Below are positions 41,613 through 50,613 of a stretch of DNA of 64,000 nt, in pieces. Position 1 is the first letter of the stretch. Each line of letters opens with the position of its first letter. The stretch is from Acidimicrobiales bacterium (GTDB lineage Bacteria > Actinomycetota > Acidimicrobiia > Acidimicrobiales > MedAcidi-G1), in contig JAAZZG010000003.1 in NCBI GenBank assembly GCA_014237715.1, positions 124,001-188,000 on the forward strand. The letters run 5' to 3'. Position numbers and translations under genes: made by a program. The notes under the pieces are model-generated. The model was not told the origin of the DNA. It saw only the letters and a list, made by a program, of their open reading frames with translations, and searched no databases.

Positions 41613-42755
41613 ATGTCGATCGGCCACCCCTCCGACAGGCCCGCGACGGAATCCGCCGTCAGGTCGGAGGCCTTTCGCGATTCGCTCCTTGCGGTGGGTT
41701 CGTCCGCAGGATTGGACGCCATTGGCGTGGCCGGCGCCCACCCGTTCGATGACGTCCGACGGGAGATCGAACGACGCCGTGATGAGGGCCTCCACGGCGG
41801 CATGCAGTTCACCTTCCGGAACCCGGCCCGGTCGACCGACCCGACCCGGATCCTCGCCGGGGCACGCTCCCTGGTGGTTGGTGCACGACGGACCCCCGCG
41901 GCCCGGCTCGCTGAGGTAGGTGCCGGTCGGATGAGGATTGCCGCCTATGCCCGCCACGATCACTACGCCGACCTTCGTGCCTCGCTGCAGGTGGTAGCCG
42001 AGCGACTCAGGTCTGATGGGTGGTTGGCCATCGTGGTCGCCGACGACAACTCGCTGGTCGATCGTGCGGCCGCGGTCCGGGCCGGTGTGGGTTGGTGGGG
42101 GAGGAACGCCAACGTGCTGGTGCCCGGCCGGGGAAGTTGGTTCGTGCTCGGGTCGGTGGTTACCGACGCGCCCCTGACGCCGTCGACCCCCCTAAACGAC
42201 GGCTGCGGTACCTGCCGGCGGTGCCTCGACGGCTGCCCAACGGGTGCCATCCTCGACAACGGGGTGATCGACGCTCGACGTTGCCTCGCCTGGTTGGTCC
42301 AGGCACCGGGCCCCATCCCGAGGGAGTTCCGTGAAGCCCTCGGCGGACGGCTCTACGGTTGCGATGACTGTCAGGAGGTCTGCCCGGTTGGGCGCCCCGA
42401 ACGGACCACCGATGGGAAGGAGGACCTCAGAGCGGACGTCGAGTCATCCGACGTGCTTGACGCCACCGACGACGAGCTCCTCGAACGGTTCGGACGGTGG
42501 TACATCGCTGAACGTGATCCTCGGTACCTACGCCGCAACGCTCTGGTGGCGCTGGGAAACACGGGATCGGGAACCGACCCCAACGTCGTACGCCGGATGC
42601 GACGTGCGCTGGACGACCCCGATCCACTCATTCGCAGCCATGCCGTCTGGGCGGCCGGTCGACTGGACCGGCTGGATTTGCTCGACGGGATCGACGACTC
42701 GGCGCCCGAGGTGGCCGAGGAGTTGGCCGCCTTGACCGGCAGGGTGGGGTCGTGA
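41613..42755 (+). CDS. queG: epoxyqueuosine reductase
   Basis: 380 residues. Last step of queuosine synthesis in tRNA; a cobalamin-dependent enzyme with two [4Fe-4S] clusters. Seen: AYARHDHYADLRASLQVVAERL, WWGRNANVLVPGRGSWFVLGSVVTD, and the cluster cysteines CGTCRRCLDGCPTGAI with CDDCQEVCP. A HEAT-like repeat segment (VRRMRRALDDPDPLIRSHAVWAAGRL) ends the protein. The stop overlaps the next start by 4 nt. Confidence 0.93.
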   Translation: MSIGHPSDRPATESAVRSEAFRDSLLAVGSSAGLDAIGVAGAHPFDDVRREIERRRDEGLHGGMQFTFRNPARSTDPTRILAGARSLVVGARRTPAARLAEVGAGRMRIAAYARHDHYADLRASLQVVAERLRSDGWLAIVVADDNSLVDRAAAVRAGVGWWGRNANVLVPGRGSWFVLGSVVTDAPLTPSTPLNDGCGTCRRCLDGCPTGAILDNGVIDARRCLAWLVQAPGPIPREFREALGGRLYGCDDCQEVCPVGRPERTTDGKEDLRADVESSDVLDATDDELLERFGRWYIAERDPRYLRRNALVALGNTGSGTDPNVVRRMRRALDDPDPLIRSHAVWAAGRLDRLDLLDGIDDSAPEVAEELAALTGRVGS

Positions 42756-43885
42756 GGCGTCATCTTCTGGTTACCAACGACTTCCCACCAAAGGTCGGGG
42801 GCATCCAGTCCTACCTGTGGGAGCTCTGGAGGCGGCTGCCTGCTGACTCGGTGGCGGTGTACAGCACGCCGTACGAGGGTGCTAGCGAGTTCGACGCCGC
42901 GCAAGACTTCGCCGTGAGTCGAAGTCGTGAATCGGTCCTGTTGCCCACGCCGATGGTGTCGCGGCGGGTCAACCGTCTCGCTGAGGCCCACGGGGCTGAT
43001 CTGGTCATCTGGGATCCGGCGCTGCCGGTGGGTCATGCCGCCCCGAAGGTGGGTCGGCCCTACGCCGTCGTGCTGCACGGGGCCGAGGTGGCTGTTCCCG
43101 GGCGGCTCCCCGGCACCCGCCAACTACTCCGACGGGTCCTGCGGGGGGCGTCGCTGGTTATCTGTGCCGGGCGGTACCCAAAAGCCGAGGCTGAACGGGC
43201 GGCCGGCCGGCCACTCCCCACCGTGGTAGTTCCACCAGGTGTCGACACGGCTCGGTTCCAACCGCTCGACTCGGCCGAGCGTGCATCGGTCCGTGACGAG
43301 TTGGGTTTACCGGTGGATGCCCCGCTCGTGGTGAGCGTCAGCAGGTTGGTGCCCCGAAAGGGAATGGACACCCTCATCCGTGCCGCGGCGCGACTTCGTG
43401 ACCGGGTTCCCGACGTGGTGGTGGCCATTGCCGGTTCGGGACGTGACCGGGCGCGCCTCGAGGGATTGGTCGCCTCGACCGGCGCTCCTGTACGGCTTCT
43501 GGGCCGGGTCCCCGACGAAGTCCTTCCGGGTCTCTACGGAGCGGGAGACGTGTTCTCGATGTCGTGTCGAAATCGATGGGGTGGGCTTGAGCAGGAAGGC
43601 TTCGGCATCGTCTTCGTGGAGGCTGCAGCGGCCGGCGTACCGGCGGTGGCCGGCGACAGCGGTGGGTCGGCCGAGGCGGTGGCCCACGGCGAGACCGGCT
43701 TGGTTGTTCGACGTCCCGCCGCTCCGGATCAGGTAGCCGATGCCCTGGCTGACCTCCTCGATGACGACACCCGCCGACGAGAGATGGGCCGCCGGGCCCG
43801 CCAACGGGCCGAGAACGAGTTCTCCTACGACGTGCTGGCTGCACGGCTCCGCTCCGGGATTAACGATGCGGAACTCCGGTTATGA
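42752..43885 (+). CDS. GT4 glycosyltransferase, PimB-like
   Basis: 377 residues, GTG start. GT-B fold with TNDFPPKVGGIQSYLWELWRRL at the N-terminus, which is typical of PimB-type mannosyltransferases of phosphatidylinositol mannoside synthesis. Then VVPPGVDTARFQP, VSRLVPRKGMDTLIRAAARL and EQEGFGIVFVEAAAAGVPAVAGDSGGSAEAV (nucleotide-sugar EX7E motif). A role in PIM or related glycolipid synthesis is likely; other GT4 roles are possible. The 4-nt overlap with queG suggests co-expression without functional link. Confidence 0.85.
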   Translation: MRRHLLVTNDFPPKVGGIQSYLWELWRRLPADSVAVYSTPYEGASEFDAAQDFAVSRSRESVLLPTPMVSRRVNRLAEAHGADLVIWDPALPVGHAAPKVGRPYAVVLHGAEVAVPGRLPGTRQLLRRVLRGASLVICAGRYPKAEAERAAGRPLPTVVVPPGVDTARFQPLDSAERASVRDELGLPVDAPLVVSVSRLVPRKGMDTLIRAAARLRDRVPDVVVAIAGSGRDRARLEGLVASTGAPVRLLGRVPDEVLPGLYGAGDVFSMSCRNRWGGLEQEGFGIVFVEAAAAGVPAVAGDSGGSAEAVAHGETGLVVRRPAAPDQVADALADLLDDDTRRREMGRRARQRAENEFSYDVLAARLRSGINDAELRL

Positions 43886-43950
43886 ATGGCTAAGGGGAAC
43901 GCCACGGCGAGTTCGACGACCGGTAGTGTCCGGGCGAGAGGAGGCCGACG

Positions 43951-44409
43951 ATGACCGATCACGCCAGCCAGCACACGATCGTGCGGGCCACGCCGGGGGA
44001 CTGCTACGAGACGGTGCTTGACGTCGAACGCCTGCCGGAGTGGGCCCCAGACATCAAGGAGGCAACGGTCCTTGTCCGCGATGATCAGGGCCGTCCGGGC
44101 GATGTGGCCTTTCGTGCCGCGGCCATGGGGCGAAGCACCAAATACACGCTGCGTTACAACTACGGATCCAACCCACTCCGCATCTCCTGGCGACTCGTTG
44201 AGGGTGACCTCCTCGAACGCATGAGCGGCGAGTACGAGTTCCTCCCGGTCCCGGGAGACGATGGGGCCACCCGGGTCATGTACGACCTCGACGTCGACCT
44301 GCTGATCCGGTTGCCGGGCTTCGTCCGACGGCGCTTGGAGGCCAAGGTCGTCCATGCGGCCATCGACGACCTCAAGGCACAGATCGAGGTTGGGACCTCC
44401 TCTGGCTGA
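43951..44409 (+). CDS. SRPBCC family protein (Coq10/cyclase type)
   Basis: 152 residues with GAGGAGG 9 nt upstream of the ATG. Helix-grip signature: HTIVRATPGDCYETVLDVERLPEWAPDIKEATVL, TLRYNYGSNPLRISWRLVEGDLLERMSGEYEFLPV and a C-terminal helix (RRRLEAKVVHAAIDDLKAQIE). The ERLPEW segment places it in the cyclase/dehydrase, Coq10-like group. Ligand unknown. Confidence 0.85.
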   Translation: MTDHASQHTIVRATPGDCYETVLDVERLPEWAPDIKEATVLVRDDQGRPGDVAFRAAAMGRSTKYTLRYNYGSNPLRISWRLVEGDLLERMSGEYEFLPVPGDDGATRVMYDLDVDLLIRLPGFVRRRLEAKVVHAAIDDLKAQIEVGTSSG

Positions 44410-44424
44410 CTGCTACCAGGGCCC

Positions 44425-44649
44425 ATGGAATTTCGACGGCTCGGCTCCCTGTCACCGTCTGTCTTGACCATCATCGACACCCTCAAGATCGAGGTCCGTC
44501 GAGCTGGTGAGGACGTCATCGACCTTGGCTTCAGAAACCCCGACCTGCCGTAGCCCGACATTTCGGTGAAGAAGTTGGCTGAGGCGGCCCGTCGCCTCCG
44601 GCGACTTTGGTCGCTTGGTTCCCTGAGCTGCCTCTGTGGCCGGTGTTAA
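44425..44649 (+). pseudogene. remnant of an AlaC/DapL-like aminotransferase
   Basis: From ATG 44425 the frame reads MEFRRLGSLSPSVLTIIDTL, continues IEVRRAGEDVIDLGFRNPDLP, and hits an in-frame TAG at 44551. After it the same frame continues PDISVKKLAEAARRLRR before losing similarity. These are the first 60 residues of AlaC-type alanine aminotransferases (compare the known MEFRR..LPPYVF and DLGFGNPDLPSP motifs). The enzyme body is absent. The end overlaps the convergent GerMN gene. Nonfunctional decay product. Confidence 0.75.
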
Positions 44650-45299
44650 CCCTCCGGCTGGCCGGGCAGCAGTGACAGGTAGTTCGCACAGCTCACCGGT
44701 GCACCCTCCTCGGGAGGTTCGCCGTCGCTCACCGGCACGTTGATCGCCTCTAGCCCAGCCTCACCTTCCAGCAGCACCACTACCCGGTCGATTTCGGCAC
44801 CGGCCACCAGCCGATCGGCCGTGCAGACCAGCATGGCGAAGGCCAGACGGTTGCCGGCACTGTCGTCATGGGGAAAGCCTTCGAGGGTGTCGAGGTGGAC
44901 CTCCAGAAGTCCGTTCTCGAGCACGGTTCCGATCACCTCGCTGCCCTCGGCGAACGGTGAGATCAATCCCGCGTCCTGTTCATCTGCACTCGGTCCAGCG
45001 AACACCTCGGCCAGGATCACGTTGATCGAGCCGTCGCCCTGAATGTCCCGGTCAACCGGCTCAAGGATCTGACGGTCTGCCTCGTCGACCCGGGCAAGAA
45101 AGATCTGCACGGTCTCGGTGGGTGCCGGCGCCTCGGTGGTGGTCGACGCAGCCGGAAGGAGAGCGTCGGGCAGATCAACGGACAGATCGCGGGTGGCTCC
45201 GTCCATCGGGATGCCACAGGCGGCAAACGTAATTGTCGCGACGAAGACCGATGCCGTCCACCGCCCTCGAGTGATGGCTCCGATGATGGCGGGCTTCAC
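44646..45299 (-). CDS. GerMN-domain lipoprotein, short LpqB-like
   Basis: 217 residues from the GTG at 45299. Lipoprotein signal with lipobox FAAC (Cys28), a Thr/Pro linker, and a GerMN (sporulation/germination-type) domain around VQIFLARVDEADRQILEPVDR and the ISPFAEGSEVIGTVLENGLLEVHLD core. In Mycobacterium the third gene of the mtrA-mtrB-lpqB operon encodes LpqB, a GerMN plus beta-propeller lipoprotein that tunes the sensor. Here the same position is taken by a GerMN-only protein. It overlaps mtrB by 4 nt, so it is co-translated. Confidence 0.85.
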   Translation of the reverse strand: MKPAIIGAITRGRWTASVFVATITFAACGIPMDGATRDLSVDLPDALLPAASTTTEAPAPTETVQIFLARVDEADRQILEPVDRDIQGDGSINVILAEVFAGPSADEQDAGLISPFAEGSEVIGTVLENGLLEVHLDTLEGFPHDDSAGNRLAFAMLVCTADRLVAGAEIDRVVVLLEGEAGLEAINVPVSDGEPPEEGAPVSCANYLSLLPGQPEG

Positions 45300-46726
45300 C
45301 ACTCCACGTCCGAGTTCGCGAGGGTCAGGGTGAGCGGTAACTCCAAGACGAACCGGGCGCCCTCGCGTCCGTCCGATCGGTCTTCGGCCCACACGCGTCC
45401 TCGGTGGAGGCGGAGATCCTCGGCTACGAGGCTCAACCCCAGCCCCGTGCCGCCATCGTCACCACGACGACCGCCGGTCGAGCCCCGGGCGAACCGGTCG
45501 AAGATCTCGTGGCGCTCCGTTTCTGGGACACCCGGTCCCTCGTCCTCGACGGCGATGCGGATGGTCTCGTCGTGTTCCAAGATGACGGCGGTAACACCAC
45601 CGCCGTACTGGCGGGCGTTGTCCAACAGGTTGGCCATGACCCGGGCCAAGCGTCGCTTGTCGGCGTCGATGACCAGCGACCCGGTGGTGGGCGGGATGGT
45701 TAGGACGAGTGCCGGGTCGGCGGCGACGGTGGCCTGCAGGAACCGGACGATGTCCACCTCGGAGAGGTCCAGGGCGGCCACGCCGGCGTCGTAACCCGAA
45801 ATCTCCAGCAATTCGTTTACCAGACGGTTGAACCGTTCTAGGTCCTGCACGAGGAGGTCGAGGGCGGTACGGGACCGTTCCGAGAGTTCGTCACGGCGGG
45901 CATCCAGCACCCCGACGCCGGCCATGAGGGTGGTGAGTGGACTCCGGAGTTCGTGGCTGACATCGGAGGCGAAGCGGGCGTCGCGGTGGATTCGATTCTC
46001 GAGGGCTCGGGCCATTTCGTTGAAGGAGTCCGAGAGGCGATCCAGGTCGGGATCGGCCTGCGGGCCGAGCCGAGTGTCGAGACGGCCGCCGGCAATGGCC
46101 TCGGCAGCCCCCCGGATCCTTCGGAGAGGCCGGAGCACCCGGGTGCTGGCCCAGGAACCGAGGAGGGCCGCCAACACGGTGGTTACCGCGCCGGCCCCGA
46201 GCAGGATGATCCGCAGGTCGTCGAGCGTGTCGGAGACCTCGACCAGGTCGACTACGGCGTAGTAATCGGCGTCAAATGCGGTCAGGGGAATGCCGACCAC
46301 GAAATGGGGGTCGCCGCGCACCGGAGCGAGCACCTGGCCGGCGGCGCGCTGCTCGAGCCGCTCGAGGAGGTCAAGCGGCAGGTCGTCGTGGTCCAGCTCG
46401 GGAGCGGGGAGCCAGTCGTCCCCGAGTCGGATGATCCGCTGCCCGCCTTCGAGCCGAGTCAACGAGTCGGCGATGGTCGGAAGGTCCTCGATGGTGGAGT
46501 CGGGGGTGAGCTGGTTGCTGAGTCGGGTGGCGTTACCGACGGCCATGGCCGCTGCAGCGCCCTCCCGGGACTCCACGAGTTGGCGTCGGGTCATTACCAG
46601 CGTGCTGATGGCCAACAGGCTCGACACCAACAGGCCGCCTACCGCGAACACCATGGCGATCCGGCCGCTGAGTCCGAGGCGGCTCGCATCATCGGCTACT
46701 GCTCTGCCGGTCATGGGTGGGTTCAA
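45296..46726 (-). CDS. mtrB: sensor histidine kinase, MtrB-like
   Basis: 476 residues. The 46726 start is TTG; ATG at 46714 (MTGRAVADD) is equally likely. Two transmembrane segments (RIAMVFAVGGLLVSSLLAISTLVM and IILLGAGAVTTVLAALLGSWAST) flank an extracytoplasmic domain of about 135 residues. HAMP (RVLRPLRRIRGAAEAIAGGRLDTRL), HisKA with phosphorylated histidine in DVSHELRSPLTTL, and HATPase (NLLDNARQYGG, DEGPGVPE, GTGLGLSLV) follow. Order with MtrA and GerMN protein fits the MtrAB system controlling cell division and osmotic response in Actinobacteria. Confidence 0.92.
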   Translation of the reverse strand: MNPPMTGRAVADDASRLGLSGRIAMVFAVGGLLVSSLLAISTLVMTRRQLVESREGAAAAMAVGNATRLSNQLTPDSTIEDLPTIADSLTRLEGGQRIIRLGDDWLPAPELDHDDLPLDLLERLEQRAAGQVLAPVRGDPHFVVGIPLTAFDADYYAVVDLVEVSDTLDDLRIILLGAGAVTTVLAALLGSWASTRVLRPLRRIRGAAEAIAGGRLDTRLGPQADPDLDRLSDSFNEMARALENRIHRDARFASDVSHELRSPLTTLMAGVGVLDARRDELSERSRTALDLLVQDLERFNRLVNELLEISGYDAGVAALDLSEVDIVRFLQATVAADPALVLTIPPTTGSLVIDADKRRLARVMANLLDNARQYGGGVTAVILEHDETIRIAVEDEGPGVPETERHEIFDRFARGSTGGRRGDDGGTGLGLSLVAEDLRLHRGRVWAEDRSDGREGARFVLELPLTLTLANSDVEW

Positions 46727-46736
46727 GAGGAGCGCT

Positions 46737-47417
46737 TCAGGCCTGGAGCTTGTAGCCCATGCCTCGGACGGTCATCACGTACCGAGGATTCGCCGGGTCG
46801 GGTTCGATCTTGGTCCTGAGTCGTCGAACATGGACGTCGACAAGTCGGCCGTCTCCGAAATAGTCATATCCCCAGACCTTCTCGAGGAGGTCCTCGCGGC
46901 TCAGCACCCGACCGTCGGCGGTAGCCAACTCCACCAGAAGTCGAAACTCGGTACGGGTGAGGTGGGCGTCGTCTCCCGCGTGGCGAACCACGCCCTCCTC
47001 GGGCAGGATCTCCAGCTGGCCGATCTGGATTCGAGTCGGTGGGCCGTCGTCGGTCCGGACACGTCGGAGAAGGGCCCGTATCCGCGCCGAAAGTTCCTTG
47101 GGGTCGAACGGCTTGCGGAGGTAGTCGTCCGCGCCGGCTTCGAGGCCGGCCACCACGTCGTGGCTGTCGGACCGGGCGGTGACCATGACGATGGGGACGT
47201 CGCTAAGGCGGCGAATGTTCCGACACACCTCGAACCCGTCGATGCCGGGAAGCATGATGTCGATGAGAACAACGTCAGCGGGCTGGCGGGTGAACGCTTC
47301 GAGTGCCGCTTCACCGCTGGCCGTTTCCTTGACGTCCCAGCCCTCCTCTTCGAGGGCTAGTCGGACAGCGGTTCGAATGCGTTCGTCATCCTCGACGGTC
47401 AGGATCCGGGTGCTCAC
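46737..47417 (-). CDS. mtrA: OmpR-family response regulator, MtrA-like
   Basis: 226 residues from the GTG at 47417; an ATG at 47435 is an alternative. Receiver domain: TRILTVEDDERIRTAV (acidic pocket), VLIDIMLPGIDGFEV (phospho-acceptor Asp), VMVTARSD (Thr), RKPFDPKEL (Lys). C-terminal winged helix: LTRTEFRLLVELATADGRVLSREDLLEKVWGYDYFGDGRLVDVHVRRLRTKIEPDP. The LVDVHVRRLRTKIE recognition helix and length match MtrA. First gene of the three-gene minus-strand operon. Confidence 0.93.
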   Translation of the reverse strand: MSTRILTVEDDERIRTAVRLALEEEGWDVKETASGEAALEAFTRQPADVVLIDIMLPGIDGFEVCRNIRRLSDVPIVMVTARSDSHDVVAGLEAGADDYLRKPFDPKELSARIRALLRRVRTDDGPPTRIQIGQLEILPEEGVVRHAGDDAHLTRTEFRLLVELATADGRVLSREDLLEKVWGYDYFGDGRLVDVHVRRLRTKIEPDPANPRYVMTVRGMGYKLQA

Positions 47418-47544
47418 CCCACAATGCTGCCCCATGGGAGTACCGCTTGTCGCCAGATGGTGGATATCGGCGTCTCGCTTCCCGATAGTGCTACCGGCGA
47501 TGGCCCCGATAGAGCCTTCGGAGGAACCCTGCTGGGTGCCCGGA

Positions 47545-48336
47545 TCAGACACGGTCGGCGCCGGCAGATCGGAGCAGATCCAGCAGCGGTCCGTGGATGG
47601 CAAGGGGGGCGGCCACAGTCATTTCTCCGGTTGTGGGACGTCCTTCGAGGTCGGTCACCCGACCCCCGGCCTCGGTCACCAGCACCGCACCCGCCGCGCT
47701 GTCCCACGGATTTAGTCCCCGCTCGAAGTAGGCGTCGACCCGTCCGCACGAGACCGAAGCCAGGTCCAGTGCAGCGCCGCCCATCCGTCGGATGTCTCGC
47801 ACCCGGGGGAGCACCTCGACGAGCACTCGGGCCTGGCGACGCCGGCGATCGGCGTCGTAGGAGAAGCCGGTGGCCACCAGCGCCCGCGGTAGTTCGTCCA
47901 CGTTGCTCACCTGCACCGACTCGCCATTACGGGTCGTGCCGTGGCCGACCGCCGCGCAGAACTCGTCGCCGAGTAAAGGATCCACGACTACTCCGGCGAC
48001 TGGGTTTTCGTCCACCTCCACGCCTATGGAGATCGAGAAGCCTGGATGGCCGTACACGAAGTCCGTGGTTCCGTCGATGGGGTCGATCACCCAACGCACC
48101 CCGGACGTCCCGGTCACGCCAGTGCCTTCCTCGCCAAGGATCGAGTCATCGGGCCGGTCGTCGAGGATACGGCTGACGATCTGCGCCTCGGACCAGCGAT
48201 CAACCTCGGTCACCAGATCGGTGGATGTCGACTTGGTGGCCGACACATCCACTTGCCCGGCCTGTCGTCCAATTTCCGGGGCGACCGCCCGCGCTATCGC
48301 CAGGGCCAGGTCTCGGAGCGTGTCGGGATCGGCCAC
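47545..48336 (-). CDS. inositol monophosphatase family protein
   Basis: 263 residues from the GTG at 48336. Longer starts up to 48402 would overlap the neighbouring gene. Motifs: STDLVTEVDRWSE, LGEEGT (metal Glu), WVIDPIDGTTDF (metal Asp, IDGT), MGGAALDLASVSCGRVDAYFERGLNPWDSAAGAVLVTEAGG (WDxxA). This set is the classical IMPase one, so inositol phosphate is more likely here than for the member at 9970-10770. Inositol supply would fit PIM synthesis. No direct link is shown. Confidence 0.9.
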   Translation of the reverse strand: MADPDTLRDLALAIARAVAPEIGRQAGQVDVSATKSTSTDLVTEVDRWSEAQIVSRILDDRPDDSILGEEGTGVTGTSGVRWVIDPIDGTTDFVYGHPGFSISIGVEVDENPVAGVVVDPLLGDEFCAAVGHGTTRNGESVQVSNVDELPRALVATGFSYDADRRRRQARVLVEVLPRVRDIRRMGGAALDLASVSCGRVDAYFERGLNPWDSAAGAVLVTEAGGRVTDLEGRPTTGEMTVAAPLAIHGPLLDLLRSAGADRV

Positions 48337-48347
48337 GGTGGGGCAGA

Positions 48348-48644
48348 TCAGTCCACCGGGTGACGGTCTCGGGCGGTTCGTTGGCGTTCGGTGGTCTCCC
48401 ACTCAGCCATGGCCCGCAAGGCGAGCACGGCCACCACAGCTACGCCAGCCGCTGCCAGGACCGCGCCGACGAGTCCCATTGACCCGGCCAGCATGGGGCA
48501 ACTCTCGGCGCACTGCAGGTCGGTCACCGAGTGGCCCACCAGACCTCCACAGATCCCGGCTACCAGAATGGCCAGCAGGGCTAACGCCCGGGCCAGTGTG
48601 GACGGTTCGGCGGAGGCGTCGTCGACTGATCGTGGTTCGTTCAC
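48348..48644 (-). CDS. small membrane protein
   Basis: 98 residues from the GTG at 48644. Two transmembrane segments: RALALLAILVAGICGGLVGHSV and GLVGAVLAAAGVAVVAVLALRA, separated by CAESCPM, which could be an exposed CxxxC pair. The longer upstream frame lies antisense to the NUDIX gene and is excluded. No family recognised. It is 11 nt before the IMPase start in transcription order. Confidence 0.6.
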   Translation of the reverse strand: MNEPRSVDDASAEPSTLARALALLAILVAGICGGLVGHSVTDLQCAESCPMLAGSMGLVGAVLAAAGVAVVAVLALRAMAEWETTERQRTARDRHPVD

Positions 48645-48691
48645 GGCCCGAACGCTACCGGCCCCCTTCGGGCGGCTGTCAGACTGCGAAG

Positions 48692-49297
48692 ATGGCCGAA
48701 CACAGCGAGGACCCCCGGAAGATGTGGTCGACGCTCGCGGACCCCCAGCTCGGAGATAGGAAGCTGCGGGTCCGGGAGTGGGTCGTCGTCGGTGGCCTCC
48801 TGGTGACCGGTTCCGAGGGGGGCGGGGGGTCCGAGGAGATCCTGTTGGTGGCCAACCGACGTCGTGGCGGCGCCGTCGAGTGGACGCCTCCCGGCGGGGT
48901 CGTCGACCCGGGTGAGGTGCCGCTGGACGCTCTGAGCCGTGAGGTAGCCGAGGAGACAGGGCTCGAGGTCGATGGATGGACGGGGCCCTGCTACCGCGTG
49001 AGGGTGGACTTCCCTGATCGCGAGATGACGCTGGACGTGGTAGTCCACCGGGCTGTGTCGTGGTCCGGGGTGATGTCATTCGACGACCCAGACGGCATCG
49101 TGGAGGACGCCCGATTCGTTGATGTGGGTGAAGTGGATGCCCTGGTGGCCACGGCACCGGTTTGGGTGAGCGAACCCTTAGGCGCCTGGCTGGTCGATCC
49201 GGTTCGCGACCAGTGCGACGAGCACGATTTTATCGCCCGGGGTCTCCGAGCCGAGGACCTCGTCGTGGAGCGCGTGGTCGACCAGCCGGGAACGTGA
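48692..49297 (+). CDS. NUDIX hydrolase
   Basis: 201 residues. The Nudix box GGVVDPGEVPLDALSREVAEETGLEV is complete, with the metal-binding REVAEETG core. The N-terminal VREWVVVGGLLVTG strand and later residues are typical of MutT-like/ADP-ribose-type hydrolases. Substrate not predictable. The stop overlaps dinB by 4 nt, so it is co-expressed with a DNA repair polymerase, which would suit pool sanitation. That is only inference. Confidence 0.9.
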   Translation: MAEHSEDPRKMWSTLADPQLGDRKLRVREWVVVGGLLVTGSEGGGGSEEILLVANRRRGGAVEWTPPGGVVDPGEVPLDALSREVAEETGLEVDGWTGPCYRVRVDFPDREMTLDVVVHRAVSWSGVMSFDDPDGIVEDARFVDVGEVDALVATAPVWVSEPLGAWLVDPVRDQCDEHDFIARGLRAEDLVVERVVDQPGT

Positions 49298-50544
49298 GCA
49301 CCGAAACCCCGATCTTGCACGTTGACATGGACGCCTTTTTCGCGTCCGTCGAGGTGGTGCGTCGTCCCGAGCTTCGAGGTCGTCCGGTAGTGGTCGGCGG
49401 CGAGGGAGATCGTGGCGTCGTGGCTGCCGCGTCGTATGAGGCTCGGGCTTTCGGGGTCCGCTCGGCCATGCCGTCGACCCGGGCTCGACGGCTGTGCCCC
49501 GACATCGTCTTCCTCCGGGGCGACCATCGGCTTTACGGGGAGGTCAGCGGTCGGATCATGGAGGTCTTCCGCCGCTACACGCCTCTGGTTGAGCCGCTCT
49601 CTCTGGATGAGGCGTTCCTGGACGTGTCGGGCGTCAGTCGGCTCCACGGGTCGCCGGAACAGGTGGCGGCAGCCATCAGGGCCGACCTCTCGGCCAGTGA
49701 GTCATTGACCTGCAGCGTCGGCGTGGCGCCTAACAAGTTCCTGGCCAAGTTGGCAAGCGGGCAGGCCAAGCCGAAGGCTGGACTCGCCGGACCCGTGTTC
49801 GGAACCGGCATCGAGGTGGTGGCGGTCGACGGGGTGGAGGCGTTTCTGGATCCGCTTCCCGTTCAGACCGTGTGGGGGGTCGGGCCGCGTACCTTCGAGC
49901 GCCTGGAACGGTTCGGGGTTCGAACGGTGGCAGATCTCCGGGACGTACCGGCCGACACGCTGGTCTCAGCGCTGGGCCGTGCGGTGGGCAGCCAGCTCTG
50001 GCGTCTGGCCCGCGGAATCGATGATCGAGCGGTAGAACCCGAGCAGGTCACCAAGTCGGTCGGGCACGAGGAGACATTTGCCCGGGATCTGGCCGACCCC
50101 CTGGAGATTCGCCGCCACCTCGTTCGCATGGTCGACGCGGTGGCCCGTCGGGCCCGCTCCGCTGGGGTGGCCGGACGCACGGTGTCGGTGAAGCTCCGCT
50201 ACCCGGACTTCACCACGATGGGCCGTAGCCATACGCTTCCCGATCCGACGGACCTAGCCGTAGAGATTCTCGAGGTGGCCACCGGACTGGTGGATTCGGT
50301 GGACACCACCCCGGGGATCCGTCTTCTCGGGGTCTCGCTCGGCAATCTTCAGGACGGTTCGGTCCGTCAACTCCGCTTCAACGACATCGAGGTCGCGCAG
50401 GGTCGGGCGCCCGGCTGGCGGGCCGCCGAGGGAGCCGTGGATGAGATCCGGGAGCGCTTCGGGAACAATGCCATTGGACCGGCGGTGGCTGATGAACTGG
50501 GGCCCAAGGAGATCGGTGACAGCCAGTGGGGGCCCGACGTCTGA
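49294..50544 (+). CDS. dinB: DNA polymerase IV (Y-family)
   Basis: 416 residues from GTG 49294. Translesion polymerase. Seen: LHVDMDAFFASVEVVRRPELRGRPVVVGG (first catalytic Asp pair), YTPLVEPLSLDEAFLDVSGV (SLDE), VGVAPNKFLAKLASGQAKP, GVGPRTFERLERFGV helix-hairpin-helix, and the little-finger domain after SVGHEETFARDL. No obvious C-terminal sliding-clamp peptide could be fixed by eye, and an LexA-type site was not seen upstream. Confidence 0.95.
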   Translation: MSTETPILHVDMDAFFASVEVVRRPELRGRPVVVGGEGDRGVVAAASYEARAFGVRSAMPSTRARRLCPDIVFLRGDHRLYGEVSGRIMEVFRRYTPLVEPLSLDEAFLDVSGVSRLHGSPEQVAAAIRADLSASESLTCSVGVAPNKFLAKLASGQAKPKAGLAGPVFGTGIEVVAVDGVEAFLDPLPVQTVWGVGPRTFERLERFGVRTVADLRDVPADTLVSALGRAVGSQLWRLARGIDDRAVEPEQVTKSVGHEETFARDLADPLEIRRHLVRMVDAVARRARSAGVAGRTVSVKLRYPDFTTMGRSHTLPDPTDLAVEILEVATGLVDSVDTTPGIRLLGVSLGNLQDGSVRQLRFNDIEVAQGRAPGWRAAEGAVDEIRERFGNNAIGPAVADELGPKEIGDSQWGPDV

Positions 50545-50613
50545 TCCGCCGGTTCCCCGTTTTCGATGAGCGGGAGCGTTGTCGCTCGCGTGCCCCTGTG
50601 CGATGCTTGAGGG

